Positions 55,339-64,000 of a stretch of 64,000 nt of DNA are shown piece after piece. Location: assembly GCA_963575655.1 (NCBI GenBank), contig CAUYTY010000217.1, positions 1 through 64,000 on the forward strand, in the 5' to 3' direction. The DNA comes from Gammaproteobacteria bacterium (lineage in GTDB: Bacteria; Pseudomonadota; Gammaproteobacteria; CAIRSR01). Below the pieces are notes generated by a model that saw only the letters and a program-made list of their open reading frames with translations, did not search any database and had not been told where the DNA came from. The translations under genes were made by a program, and so were the position numbers. Each line of letters starts with the position of its first letter. Within the stretch, counting starts at the first letter, position 1.

Positions 55339-56050
55339 CTGCCAACTCTACGTGGTTAACCAATGACGAGCGCACAAACAACACCAACGCGATGAGCGCA
55401 AAGGCAAACCATTGGATGGCATAGCCGATATGCGTGACATCACTGGGAAGGTCATGCGGCCAATTACGTACGAAACCATGAGGATCCGCCGAATCTTGGA
55501 GGACAATTACTGACTGTAATGGATAGGAGGTTGTGGCCTGATATAAGGGGAGCGTCAGATATGGCCAGCGTTTACCCCATGCTTTAGCCGCATCATCGCT
55601 GCCGTGCAACACCAACGCTGGTGGGGAGGGAACCTCGACCACACCACTCACTGTCACTAGCTCGACCGGAACAGAGGCGGAATCCATCGTGGCCACCCAA
55701 CCTCGATTCACTAATATGCGCCGCTCTGAACCAATAATGTGCAGTGGCGTGATGGCATAGAAACCGATCTTGTCATTGTAACGACGATTTTCGATAAAGA
55801 CCTGGCCCGCCTCTTCAAAATAACCGCGCACCTGAACCTTACGATGATAGATATTCGTCACATCGACTAGATTATCACCAACCTCCAAGACCGAGGCTTG
55901 GGCACGAGAGGAAAGTTCAGCGGCCAATTGGCGCTTCTGCTCGGCCCGATCCAATTGCCAGAGACCCAAAGCTACACAGACACAGGCTGGCAACAACAGA
56001 AAAAAGACGGGCGCAACCCTCAATCTAAAATGAAACTTGCCAAGAGCCAT
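55325..56050 (-). CDS. Surf1-family oxidase assembly protein
   Basis: 241 residues with two membrane helices near the ends (about 14-30 and 212-230) and a periplasmic domain between. Surf1 signatures: LGLWQLDRAEQKRQL, RKVQVRGYFEE, FYAITPLHI, ILVNRGWV and HIGYAIQWFAFA. It helps insert haem A into subunit I. First gene of surf1-SCO-like-ctaB on the minus strand. Confidence 0.9.
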   Translation of the reverse strand: MALGKFHFRLRVAPVFFLLLPACVCVALGLWQLDRAEQKRQLAAELSSRAQASVLEVGDNLVDVTNIYHRKVQVRGYFEEAGQVFIENRRYNDKIGFYAITPLHIIGSERRILVNRGWVATMDSASVPVELVTVSGVVEVPSPPALVLHGSDDAAKAWGKRWPYLTLPLYQATTSYPLQSVIVLQDSADPHGFVRNWPHDLPSDVTHIGYAIQWFAFALIALVLFVRSSLVNHVELADERS

Positions 56051-56158
56051 GGATTGACTATGCTTACGTGAGGTGCGGTATAGTTGCCGTGCTACTCCCC
56101 GCTCCGGCGGGAAAAAACCAGTTTTCCTTACTCACTTGAATAGCAGACGAGGAATCCC

Positions 56159-56377
56159 ATGAACATCATTGTCAAACTACCGGTCCTGCTTCTACTCGGT
56201 TTCATCGTCGTATCCCTCATTGAGGGAATGTACTTTCTTGCCAAGGACGACGGTGCCGTTGATCGCACTCGTGTCGTCAAGGCCCTGACGATCCGCATCA
56301 CACTCTCCTTATTGTTGTTCTTGTTACTCATCCTGGGCTACTTCACAGGGCTAATCCAGCCCCACGAACTAGGCTAA
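56159..56377 (+). CDS. DUF2909 twin-helix membrane protein
   Basis: 72 residues with two membrane helices (about 6-28 and 44-64) and a short basic loop. DUF2909 proteins of this shape recur beside aa3 oxidase assembly genes; function unknown. Divergent from surf1 and convergent with the ctaE terminator. Confidence 0.8.
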   Translation: MNIIVKLPVLLLLGFIVVSLIEGMYFLAKDDGAVDRTRVVKALTIRITLSLLLFLLLILGYFTGLIQPHELG

Positions 56378-56423
56378 ACACCAACCCCGATGGCCATAAT
56401 GATCCTTAATATGGCGCACTAAA

Positions 56424-56487
56424 CCCCCCCTTTCTTTCTACCCCCGACATTGCTTGAACGGGGGTAAGAAAAAAGGGGGGATTTTTC
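56424..56487. terminator. bidirectional rho-independent terminator
   Basis: Arms CCCCCCCTTTCTTTCTACCC and GGGGTAAGAAAAAAGGGGGG pair over more than 20 bases with a 12-base loop, followed by ATTTTTCT on the plus strand. It separates the DUF2909 gene from the convergent end of ctaE. Confidence 0.85.
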
Positions 56488-56509
56488 TGTGTACAAAAGA
56501 TCTCTCGTA

Positions 56510-57382
56510 CTACATCCAGTATACGAAAATAAAGAGTCCTAACCACACCACGTCCACGAAATGCCAATACCAGGCAACCGCCTCAAAGGCAAAGTGATTG
56601 TGAATAGTAAAGTGACCCTTGATGGAACGTCCTAGGATTGCCATCAGCATAATGGCACCAATCGTCACATGAAGGCCGTGAAAACCGGTCAGCATATAGA
56701 AAGTTGAACCATAGACTCCGGAGTGCAGCGTCAGATTCATCTCTTCGTAGGCATGATGATACTCAAACGCCTGAAGACAGACGAAGAGGAGACCCAGGGC
56801 AACCGTCGCGATTAATCCCATTACCAACTGATTATTTTTTCCTATCTTCAATCCCCAGTGCGCCCAGGTGACTGTCGCGCCGGAAGTCAACAGGATCAGG
56901 GTATTGATTGCCGGGATTCCCCATGCCTCCATGGGATGGAATTCCCCGCCCAACTGCCCGGGACCTGCCGTAGGCCAGTGAGGTACAAATTGGCTATAGA
57001 GCATCTTGGTAGCTCCCATAAAGCCCTCTCCCCCCAACCACGGCACAGCAACGGCGCGAATGTAATAAAGCGATCCGAAAAAGCTCGCAAAAAAGAACAC
57101 CTCCGAGGCGATAAACCACAACATCCCCTGGCGGAACGAACGATCCACCTGTTTGTTATAACTGCCCGCAAGATTTTCCTTCACAACATCGCCAAACCAA
57201 CTAAACAGCAGGTAGGCAAACAATAAGAAACCACCCAATATTACGAACGGTCCTACCCCAACGCCGTTAACTGTCAGAGCCACACCGATCAGTATTGTAA
57301 ACACCGAAAGCATGGCAACCACCGGCCATGGACTCGGCTCAGGAATGAAATATTGATTAGATCCGGGTTGCGTACTCGCCAT
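56510..57382 (-). CDS. ctaE: cytochrome c oxidase subunit III
   Basis: 290 residues from ATG 57382 (MASTQPGSNQYFIPEPSPWP), a better start than the one 60 bases upstream. Seven helices; family motifs MLWFIASEVFFFASFF, HHAYEEMNLTLHSGVYGSTF, GFHGLHVTIGAIML and AVAWYWHFVDVVWLGLF. Stabilises the aa3 oxidase core. The 270-base gap to ctaG shows nothing recognised. Confidence 0.95.
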   Translation of the reverse strand: MASTQPGSNQYFIPEPSPWPVVAMLSVFTILIGVALTVNGVGVGPFVILGGFLLFAYLLFSWFGDVVKENLAGSYNKQVDRSFRQGMLWFIASEVFFFASFFGSLYYIRAVAVPWLGGEGFMGATKMLYSQFVPHWPTAGPGQLGGEFHPMEAWGIPAINTLILLTSGATVTWAHWGLKIGKNNQLVMGLIATVALGLLFVCLQAFEYHHAYEEMNLTLHSGVYGSTFYMLTGFHGLHVTIGAIMLMAILGRSIKGHFTIHNHFAFEAVAWYWHFVDVVWLGLFIFVYWM

Positions 57383-57653
57383 ACCATTCCCCCCAGGGAT
57401 TACATATAAAAAGGATTTTGGGTTAGAACCCTCAACACTCACATCAGCCCCAACCGACCAGCCTGTTCGGTATCTATCAACAGGGTAGTAGCTGAAAGAT
57501 GAGAATCAAAAGGTTTGGTTAAAAACTTCGTTACGTAACTCAGCCATCAGGTCTTAACGATGAGATCACTACGGAAGTAATCCATCAGAACCTTACCGGG
57601 TTATGCCTTTCCTCGGAAAAGGTCGGCCTCATTGCGGTCAACCACCGGGAATA

Positions 57654-58220
57654 TCATTGCGTCACACGGACATCCGGTCCAGTTTCGATGCGCATGAAGG
57701 TATACAGAAGCATCACCGCATCGATTTCCTTCGGCAAATCGGGCGACACCGTAAATCGCAATGGCATCTCCACGCGCTCATCTCCCTCAAGCGTTTGCTT
57801 CTGGAAACAAAAACATTCCAGTTTGTGAAAAAAGTTGGTCGCCTGCCAAGGCACGATGGCGGGTATGGCCTGCCCCGTCACTCGTTGATGGGATCGGTTG
57901 ACCGCAGAAAAGCGGACCTCGTAGGTCTCACCCACTTGCACACTGAGCGTGCGCGGCTCCGGCGGCTGAAAATCCCACGGCAGGTTCGGCTGCACTGCAC
58001 CATCAAACTTGACAGTGACCCAACGTGGCGCTGCCGATATCCCTACGGTAGCGCCCGTCCGGGCAGTCTCCGCACTCGGCGAAATCCCTATCGCACTGCA
58101 GAAGAGTCCATACAACGGCACCAACGCGAAACCTAAGCCGAACATCCCGACCGCCAGAACAGCCAGTAACCACATAACGCGACGCTGCCGCGCCTGGCGG
58201 TCGGTGGGAACTTGGGTCAT
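57654..58220 (-). CDS. ctaG: CtaG/Cox11 copper chaperone
   Basis: 188 residues, one membrane helix (about 14-38) and an Ig-like periplasmic domain. The copper motif is KLECFCFQKQ. It delivers copper to CuB of subunit I. ATG at 58220 overlaps the stop of the 44-residue gene upstream (ATGA), settling the start. Confidence 0.94.
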   Translation of the reverse strand: MTQVPTDRQARQRRVMWLLAVLAVGMFGLGFALVPLYGLFCSAIGISPSAETARTGATVGISAAPRWVTVKFDGAVQPNLPWDFQPPEPRTLSVQVGETYEVRFSAVNRSHQRVTGQAIPAIVPWQATNFFHKLECFCFQKQTLEGDERVEMPLRFTVSPDLPKEIDAVMLLYTFMRIETGPDVRVTQ

Positions 58221-58351
58221 CCCCCGGTCATTCCCGCGATAAGTTTGGCCATCCCCTTCCAGAAAAATAGAGAGGATCCCAGGATTGCAAACACCAATCC
58301 CCCGAGCATCCAAGCGACACGAACATTTTTGCGGTGGAGCACGGGATCCAT
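58217..58351 (-). CDS. 44-residue single-helix protein of the oxidase operon
   Basis: Translation: MDPVLHRKNVRVAWMLGG, then a hydrophobic helix (LVFAILGSSLFFWKGM) and a short tail ending MTGG. It starts two bases after the ctaD stop and overlaps ctaG by four bases. Small one-helix proteins at this position, between subunit I and CtaG, are annotated as oxidase assembly or CoxF-like proteins. Easily missed because of its size; tight coupling on both sides supports it. Confidence 0.8.
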   Translation of the reverse strand: MDPVLHRKNVRVAWMLGGLVFAILGSSLFFWKGMAKLIAGMTGG

Positions 58352-58353
58352 GG

Positions 58354-59946
58354 TTAAGCTACCTTGGGCGCAGTGGTCCAGCTATGGAACGGCGGTGGCG
58401 ACGACAATTCCCACTCCAGCCCCTTCGCCCCTTCCCATGGCTTTGCCCCTGCAGGCTTACCACCACGGACGGTCTTGATGATGATGTACAGCAACAGAAG
58501 GTGACTTAGGCCAAAGACGAAAGACGCGACGCTCGACAACATATTGAATTCAGTGAACATCGGGTTGTAATCAACAATACGCCGTGGCATACCCGCCAGT
58601 CCCTGGAAGTGCTGCGGGAAGAACGTCACGTTAAAGCTGATGACATTGATCCAGAAGAAAATCTTGCCAAGACGTTCGTCATACATATGGCCTGTCCACT
58701 TAGGTAGCCAATAGAAAACTGCGGCGAATAGCGCGAACACTGCCCCTGGCATCAGCACGTAGTGGAAATGTGCCACCACGAACATACTGTCCTGATATTG
58801 CAGGTCAGCCGGGACTACTGCGAGCATTACCCCAGTCAAGCCACCAAAAGTAAACATCAACAAGATTGCCACGGCAAACAACATTGGTGTTTCAAAAGTC
58901 ATCGCACCACGCCACATCGTCGCCATGTAATTGAAGACCATCAAACCGACTGGAATGGAGATGAGAATCGTACCAATCATAAAGTACTTCACCGCCCCCA
59001 GCGACATACCAATGCTGTACTGGTGGTGTGCCCATACTCCCATACCAATGCTCCCTAGGAGAATCATGGCGCCAACCAACGACTTGTACCCAAACAGCGG
59101 CTTGCGGGAGAAAGTCGGAATCACGGAGGAAAGCACGCCCATTGACGGCAGAAGCAGAACATAGACTTCGGGATGCCCAAAGAACCAGAACAGATGCTGG
59201 AAGAGCACCGGATCGCCGCCGCCGGCGGCATTGAAGAAGCTCGTCCCGAAGTGGCGATCAAACAACAGCATTGTTACGCCCCCCGCCAGCACCGGCAGGA
59301 TCAGTATCAACAGGAAGGCAGTGATCAGCCAAGTCCAGACAAAGATCGGCATTTTCATCATGGTCATGCCTGGGGCACGCATATTGAAAATGGTAACGAT
59401 AATGTTGATCGAGGCAAGGATCGAGGAGACACCGAGGATATGGACGGTAAAAATAAGGAAGTCCATCGACATACCGACCTGCACCGACAGGGGTGGATAG
59501 ATAGTCCAGCCAGTATTGATCTGACTGCCACCACCGGGAAAGAACGGTACGATGAAGGACAGAACCAACATCACCGCTGCGGCAGGCAACAACCAGAAAG
59601 AGAGATTGTTGAGTCGTGGCAGGGCCATGTCAGGCGCCCCAATCATCAGAGGGATCATCCAGTTGGCAAGTCCTGCCGCAGCCGGCATGACAGCGCCAAA
59701 TACCATCACAAGGGCGTGGTTAGTGACTATATTGTTGTAAAGGTCCGGTTGTAGTAACTGAATTCCGGGCATAAACAACTCCGCCCGGATTGCCATGGCA
59801 CTCAGTCCGCCCAAAAACAGCATAATCAGGGCGAAGATCAGATACATCGTGCCGATGTCTTTGTGGTTGGTCGAGAACACCCACCGCTTCCAACCGGTAG
59901 GTGCGCCGTGCTCATGGTCGTCGTGATGCATGGTTGCTGTGGTCAT
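58354..59946 (-). CDS. ctaD: cytochrome c oxidase subunit I (aa3 type)
   Basis: 530 residues, 12 membrane helices, catalytic core. [15 protein letters not shown] (CuB His and cross-linked Tyr), GVWAHHQYS (CuB His pair), [10 protein letters not shown] (haem a3 and a ligands), and [13 protein letters not shown]- and K-channel segments look intact. ATG 59946 chosen; a TTG three codons upstream also fits. It receives electrons from the CuA subunit and pumps protons at the inner membrane. Confidence 0.97.
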   Translation of the reverse strand: MTTATMHHDDHEHGAPTGWKRWVFSTNHKDIGTMYLIFALIMLFLGGLSAMAIRAELFMPGIQLLQPDLYNNIVTNHALVMVFGAVMPAAAGLANWMIPLMIGAPDMALPRLNNLSFWLLPAAAVMLVLSFIVPFFPGGGSQINTGWTIYPPLSVQVGMSMDFLIFTVHILGVSSILASINIIVTIFNMRAPGMTMMKMPIFVWTWLITAFLLILILPVLAGGVTMLLFDRHFGTSFFNAAGGGDPVLFQHLFWFFGHPEVYVLLLPSMGVLSSVIPTFSRKPLFGYKSLVGAMILLGSIGMGVWAHHQYSIGMSLGAVKYFMIGTILISIPVGLMVFNYMATMWRGAMTFETPMLFAVAILLMFTFGGLTGVMLAVVPADLQYQDSMFVVAHFHYVLMPGAVFALFAAVFYWLPKWTGHMYDERLGKIFFWINVISFNVTFFPQHFQGLAGMPRRIVDYNPMFTEFNMLSSVASFVFGLSHLLLLYIIIKTVRGGKPAGAKPWEGAKGLEWELSSPPPFHSWTTAPKVA

Positions 59947-59982
59947 ATCTATCAAATCTCGTTAGCGTGATTCAGGTCTCGG

Positions 59983-61095
59983 TTAGCGGGCGGCCTTCAC
60001 CTGGGCGGGTTGAACAACATCTCCCGTATTGTTACCCCAAGCATTGCGCTCGTAGGTCACGATAGCGGCGATTTCAAGGTCGTTGAGCATGTTCCAGGCG
60101 GGCATGGCCGTGCCAGTTTTGCCATTCAGGACCCGATCTAGGTGACCAGCAAGGGGACCGGTAGCGATCTTGCTACCCTTGAGGGCTGGAAAGGCGGGCG
60201 GTAGACCTTGACCGTTAAGCTGGTGGCAGGCACCACACTTGGTGTTGTAGAGGTCCATCCCCTTCTCCATAAGCGCCTCTTTGGTCCAAACCTTGGCGCT
60301 GGTAGCCTCTGCTGCTGCAGCAACTTTGAGGGCTTTCTGCTCCCCCACCCAAGCAGCAAACTTCTGAGGAGACACCGCATCCACTACGATGGGCATCCGT
60401 GAATGCCACGTGCCGCACAACTCCGCACACTGTCCACGGAAAGTTCCTTCCTTGGTAATCTCCGCCCAGCTTTCACTAACGTAACCAACGATAGCGTCAC
60501 GCTTGAAACCAAACTCCGGCACCCACCAGGCATGATTAACGTCAACCGCAGCATTAAGGAAGCGAATCTTGGTGTTGGTAGGTAACACCACATGATTATC
60601 GACCTCACGCAGATAGAGGTCTCCCGCCTTATCTGCGGGAAGGAATCGACTCTCTATCTTGATGCCCTGGTCAATATATTCATACTCCCACCACCATTGA
60701 TGACCAGTAATCTTGACATCCATCATCTTCTCTTTGGGGACATCCCAAATTCTCTCAAGAGTTTTATCAGCCGATCCTGCAATAGTAAAGTCAACACCGA
60801 GCACGATAGCCGGGACAAGAATCCACGACCACTTGCCAAACCAGCTTTCATGGAAATGCTGGTCAGGCTGATAGCCACGACTCTTACGGTGAAAGATAAG
60901 TGAATAGATGACCATCGAAAAGACAATGACGAGGATTATCGTAGCGATACGCGCCGTCATCATATGGACATCGTAGATCTCCTGCCCTATCGTCGTTGCT
61001 GGCGGTGGGAAGTTCACCCCCAACTCGGCATGGGCCGCACCGACTCCAAGCAGAGAGAGCAGCAAGGGCGTTGTGGTTGTGCGCAGTCTAGGCAT
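59983..61095 (-). CDS. ctaC: cytochrome c oxidase subunit II fused to cytochrome c
   Basis: 370 residues: signal peptide (1-23), two membrane helices (about 48-68 and 90-110), the CuA cupredoxin domain (TKIRFLNAAVDVNHAWWVPEF; CAELCGTWHSRMP) and a C-terminal class I cytochrome c (CGACH near 287-291, with Met in TAMPAWNML). This is a caa3-type subunit II. The fused haem takes electrons directly from periplasmic cytochrome c. First gene of ctaC-ctaD-44aa-ctaG-ctaE. Confidence 0.96.
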   Translation of the reverse strand: MPRLRTTTTPLLLSLLGVGAAHAELGVNFPPPATTIGQEIYDVHMMTARIATIILVIVFSMVIYSLIFHRKSRGYQPDQHFHESWFGKWSWILVPAIVLGVDFTIAGSADKTLERIWDVPKEKMMDVKITGHQWWWEYEYIDQGIKIESRFLPADKAGDLYLREVDNHVVLPTNTKIRFLNAAVDVNHAWWVPEFGFKRDAIVGYVSESWAEITKEGTFRGQCAELCGTWHSRMPIVVDAVSPQKFAAWVGEQKALKVAAAAEATSAKVWTKEALMEKGMDLYNTKCGACHQLNGQGLPPAFPALKGSKIATGPLAGHLDRVLNGKTGTAMPAWNMLNDLEIAAIVTYERNAWGNNTGDVVQPAQVKAAR

Positions 61096-61645
61096 ACGTC
61101 TTCATACTCTCCAAGGCGAGTGTGAGAGGCCCTCTGGGGCCAATTCTAGGCTTAAGGTATCCGGGTGGTAGTACCCACAGGTAATGCACACCCACCCGGC
61201 CACCGTACGGCGCGGATCATGCTCAATACTATTGGGAAATGCAATACACCACCCCCATAAATGTCACGGGGGGTTAGCAGGAGAGAGCCTGATATTTTTT
61301 GTGAAATTACGATCGAATCGTCGATTAGGTCCATCGGTCCGCGAATATCACACGCAACCTACGACAACTCATTAGCCGTCCCAATGAGACTAGAAAAGGG
61401 GTGAAACGGGGATCAAGCGACTAGCGACGAACAAACGATTAGTCAACCGTTTATCATCTGGGGTTGGGGCTCTGCAACAAACTAACGAGAACCGAGAACC
61501 CGGGTTGTCACCTATTCGTCATCTCGGTAGGGAATACCTGAATGACAAATAAGCGACAATTCGAGTAATCAACGCCATCGCCACGCCACTATCTATCAAC
61601 AACCAAGATCGAAACGAATGAACGATGGATGCGAGTTACCCAGTA
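61096..61645. other. intergenic region upstream of ctaC
   Basis: 550 bases with no convincing gene. It must hold the oxidase operon promoter (minus strand), but I could not pick a clear site. A degenerate family A repeat lies at 61497-61568. Confidence 0.4.
61497..61568. repeat. degenerate palindromic repeat (family A ends)
   Basis: AACCCGGGTTGTCACCTATT at the left, CGTCATCTCGGTAGGGAATACC with ATGAC in the centre, and GCGACAATTCGAGTAATC at the right: diverged versions of the AACCCAAGTTGCTACCT ends and the GTCATTCCGGCAG core. Confidence 0.55.
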
Positions 61646-62557
61646 TCAATCGTCGGATTGAAAACGTAAGGTGTGGGGGTTATCAGGGCCAGGGACACGC
61701 CCCAAACCGATGAGACCACTGCCCTGTAAGAGCAGCTCTTCGCGGTGGAGCACCACCTCGCGGCCGTCCTCGGTTCGCACAAAGGTCCCGTTGGTGCTTT
61801 GGTCTTGGATAATGAACTTGCCATGCCGACTCTCGATGCGGGCATGGGTCCGCGAGGCCAAGGGTTCTGCGGTAACCAAATCGCTGTTTTGCCCTCGCCC
61901 CAAAGTTACACATTGGCGCTGTTGACCAATCTCCAGCTTCTTCTCACCTAGCTCCAGGTGCAACAGCCTCACACGCACCGAGGGACTAGGAAGGGAACTC
62001 ACCATCACACTGGTCAAGTCCTCCTGCTTCCAGATGACCTCGTAGATGTCGATCTCTTCCAGCTTCCCCTTGACCGTGGTACGTCCCAGACAACGGGTAT
62101 CAAAGGAACTCTGCCCGCCGAGAGATTCGATGGTCTGCCCGGTACACAGGGTCTGATGGACTTTGGTCAGACTGACCACGCGCGCCGCTAGATTGACCGC
62201 ATCGCCGAAGATATCCCCATCTTCCATCAGGGTTGGACCGTAGTTAATCCCAATCCGTACGCCGAGCTGCGGTTGCGATAGCGGGTCCTTGTTGTTATGG
62301 GTAAGGTCCGGATCTAACGCCTCGTGCATGGCTGCACTGGCCTCGACGGCTGCTCGAGCAGAGGGGAAGATACATAGCAACTCGTCACCGATGGACTTAA
62401 CGACGGTCCCCTGATTCCGAAGAGTTATCTCGGTAAGCGTGGCAAGACAGCCGGCCACTATGCGACGAGCAACGACATCCCCCAAAGACTCATAAAGGGC
62501 TGTACTGCCGCTAATATCGGCAAACATGATAGCTAACGAATGAACCTGAGCCGCCAT
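61646..62557 (-). CDS. class III adenylate/guanylate cyclase with C-terminal FHA domain
   Basis: 303 residues. Cyclase domain about 1-165: FADISGST (metal Asp 14), KSIGDELL (Asp 58), GVRIGINYGP, FGDAVNLAARV; FHA domain about 205-290: LGRGQNSDL, SRTHARIES, and STNGTFV. The cyclase domain would make a cyclic nucleotide, and the FHA domain would bind phosphothreonine proteins, linking it to Ser/Thr kinase signalling. No membrane helix; cytoplasmic. Single gene. Confidence 0.88.
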   Translation of the reverse strand: MAAQVHSLAIMFADISGSTALYESLGDVVARRIVAGCLATLTEITLRNQGTVVKSIGDELLCIFPSARAAVEASAAMHEALDPDLTHNNKDPLSQPQLGVRIGINYGPTLMEDGDIFGDAVNLAARVVSLTKVHQTLCTGQTIESLGGQSSFDTRCLGRTTVKGKLEEIDIYEVIWKQEDLTSVMVSSLPSPSVRVRLLHLELGEKKLEIGQQRQCVTLGRGQNSDLVTAEPLASRTHARIESRHGKFIIQDQSTNGTFVRTEDGREVVLHREELLLQGSGLIGLGRVPGPDNPHTLRFQSDD

Positions 62558-63336
62558 GATAGGTAGACACTCTCGCCGGGTGCTATGGACCGCCCGCTAA
62601 CAAGTTACCTAACCTCGCGTGGCCCAGGCATATCTTAGATCAAACCTATGGAAAAACAACGTGGCGCTCTTGCTTAGTCGTTGATGAACCGCGTAGTGCC
62701 TCACTAAGGGGATACATTCATCCCAACGACTGTCATCCGGCACACCAGAAGCGCCCCAAGCTCCGTTCTCCAAAACTTACCCATCTATCACGATGACAAA
62801 CGGTGTTCGGCTCCTGCTTCATCGAGGCTGGCCAGGGAATGGCTTGGTTTTCGCCAGTAAGACTCCCCTTAGCGGGGAGTCTTACGCGGATTGCGCCGCA
62901 GCCGACAACTCCCCCAGGTCTCACGACCTCTCCACAGGCTCAAGATTCCGTGGAACTCACGGTACGTTGATATTGTTGACTATCCAGTTTGGTTTAGCAA
63001 ATGAGCCAAAGTGGATAAAAACATCCAGTAATCCTATGTCGAGGGGTGTATTTGTGAATGTATATCCATAAAAGAGCATATACCTGACACCAGTCGATTA
63101 CCCTCGTAGAGATAGCCTTACAACCGCCCCCCCCCCTGAACACCAGATAAATCACATATTTGACAAGAAATTCCGCAAACACAATCGCTTTTTCACAGAC
63201 AAAAGACAGACGTTCAGCGTGTCATTCATACCCAATTTCCTTTTAAGAAGCGTATTACCCTCCCCGTCGCCCCATAGCCCTGGTATCCTCCCGTCGCTTG
63301 GCGCCAACACAATAGGCATTGCGACAGGAGTATTCC
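62558..63336. other. 780-base gap with a probable tnpB relic only
   Basis: Between the cyclase and the exported protein at the edge. Apart from the relic at 62733-62960, I see a C9 homopolymer run near 63130 and no gene. GACAGGAG at its end is the ribosome-binding site of the next gene. Confidence 0.4.
62733..62960 (-). pseudogene. probable tnpB (IS200/IS605) 3'-end relic with hairpin
   Basis: Minus-strand frame reads ACGEVVRPGGVVGCGAIRVR and later WPASMKQEPNTVCH, resembling the C-terminal tail of TnpB proteins (CGExVRP ... KQEP). A perfect 12-base hairpin, GTAAGACTCCCC-GCTAA-GGGGAGTCTTAC, lies at 62857-62885 inside this tail, where omega-RNA is often encoded. The catalytic domain is missing. 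Identification rests on short motifs only. Confidence 0.4.
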
Positions 63337-64000
63337 GTGCCCTTTAGCAAAGACATCTGTCTCTTCGCTCTCCTCGGATTTATCCTAGGGATGGGGGGGG
63401 TGGTACGCCCTGCTCTTGCTGTGGTTACTAATCACGGGGAGTTCGTAGCCTCCGATCAATGCCCTGCAACTCTTACGTTACAAGAGGTAAATCCCGGCCG
63501 AGTACAGTTGGAACCTGGGCGGGCCTACCGTGCCCTGGCCCTGAACCGACGGGGCGGAAATTGGGTACGCATCATCATACCGGAGGCCCGACCACGTGTG
63601 CGCTGGGCCGACCTGGACTGTGGGGAGTATCGCGCAGACGAGGGAACACTACGTTTCGCTCCTTTTTTTGACCAGCGGAACAATCCGGTCTATGTCGACT
63701 ATCCCCGAGAAAATCGCCAGGACATCACCCCGCAACCACCGCCGGTCAGCCCCCTGGAGGAGCGTTTACTCGCTCTCTGCGGTCACCCAGGAGACTACCC
63801 AGAACCGGGTGCCTTTCGTGCCCTAATAGAATCAGAGCCCCACCTCCTGGCGGATCTGACCGAGGCATTAGGCTGCCAAGTAGGGGCAACGGACTGCGGA
63901 CACGAGGCCATTCTCGACCGTATTACCGATCTATGGTTTCTCGCGGACGGTTTCCGACGTGTTTTCTGTGGAGAGGCAGGTCCGACACGCCTGGACGGAC
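63337..64000 (+). CDS. exported protein of unknown function, cut by the window end
   Basis: GTG start at 63337 with GACAGGAG upstream; 221 codons before the edge. Signal peptide (hydrophobic 8-27, cleavage near ALA-VV). The mature part begins GEFVASDQCPATLTLQEVNP, then EPGRAYRALALNRRGGNWVR, and contains several Cys (WADLDCGEY, LALCGHPGDY, LGCQVGATDCGH, RVFCGEAG), suggesting disulfides. Possibly a periplasmic nuclease-like protein; the family is not recognised with certainty and the C-terminal half is missing. Confidence 0.6.
   Translation, partial: MPFSKDICLFALLGFILGMGGVVRPALAVVTNHGEFVASDQCPATLTLQEVNPGRVQLEPGRAYRALALNRRGGNWVRIIIPEARPRVRWADLDCGEYRADEGTLRFAPFFDQRNNPVYVDYPRENRQDITPQPPPVSPLEERLLALCGHPGDYPEPGAFRALIESEPHLLADLTEALGCQVGATDCGHEAILDRITDLWFLADGFRRVFCGEAGPTRLDG

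Overview
The window looks like chromosomal DNA of a gammaproteobacterium. The evidence is a mannose-sensitive-haemagglutinin (MSHA) type IV pilus cluster, a fused kinase-GNAT ArgA, an aa3 oxidase locus with full CtaA/CtaB/CtaG/Surf1/Sco assembly genes, and XseB-IspA in tandem. I cannot fix the genus. No tRNA, rRNA or CRISPR array was recognised. Intergenic DNA is unusually rich in palindromic, transposase-less repeats of at least two families, plus decayed insertion sequences.

Layout. 1-2000: end of an IS630-type element, then a minus-strand pair (exported GH17-like glucanase and a carbohydrate-binding-like protein). 2006-19900: MSHA-like pilus region. A giant MshQ-like adhesin diverges from mshI/J-K-L-M-N-like genes, followed by a PilZ protein, a pilin relic, a minor pilin, the major pilin and a TMTC-like membrane glycosyltransferase. 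Nested broken ISs split the operon between mshJ and mshK. MshE and MshG (ATPase and platform) are not in the window. 20000-29600: SMUG-like uracil-DNA glycosylase, a kinase relic, a rubrerythrin/Fe-S protein/DUF3501 operon, xseB-ispA, a zinc-ribbon protein and valS. 30000-40150: a type I restriction-modification locus (hsdM, hsdS, hsdR) with toxin-antitoxin modules between its genes; two accessory genes there carry a single in-frame amber codon. 40500-46800: a [NiFe]-hydrogenase large and small subunit followed within 14 bases by a methyl-accepting chemotaxis protein with two haem-c motifs in its periplasmic domain, then a broken IS91-type transposase, a DUF29 gene and a partial repeat of the chemoreceptor 3' end. 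46800-49800: pyrC, rhodanese, argA. 49900-61100: aa3 cytochrome c oxidase and assembly genes, with an orphan haem-copper-oxidase-like protein on the opposite strand. 61600-64000: adenylate cyclase with FHA domain, a probable tnpB relic, and the start of an exported protein cut by the window edge.

The most interesting unit is the hydrogenase-chemoreceptor operon. The large subunit stops directly after the final metal-binding motif, so it has no peptide for a maturation protease to remove. The small subunit has a Tat signal and a fourth Cys at the medial cluster site. The next gene is a haem-carrying chemoreceptor. Together these suggest a periplasmic hydrogen-sensing hydrogenase that passes its redox signal to chemotaxis. 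That reading is inference; the gene order and motifs are seen directly.
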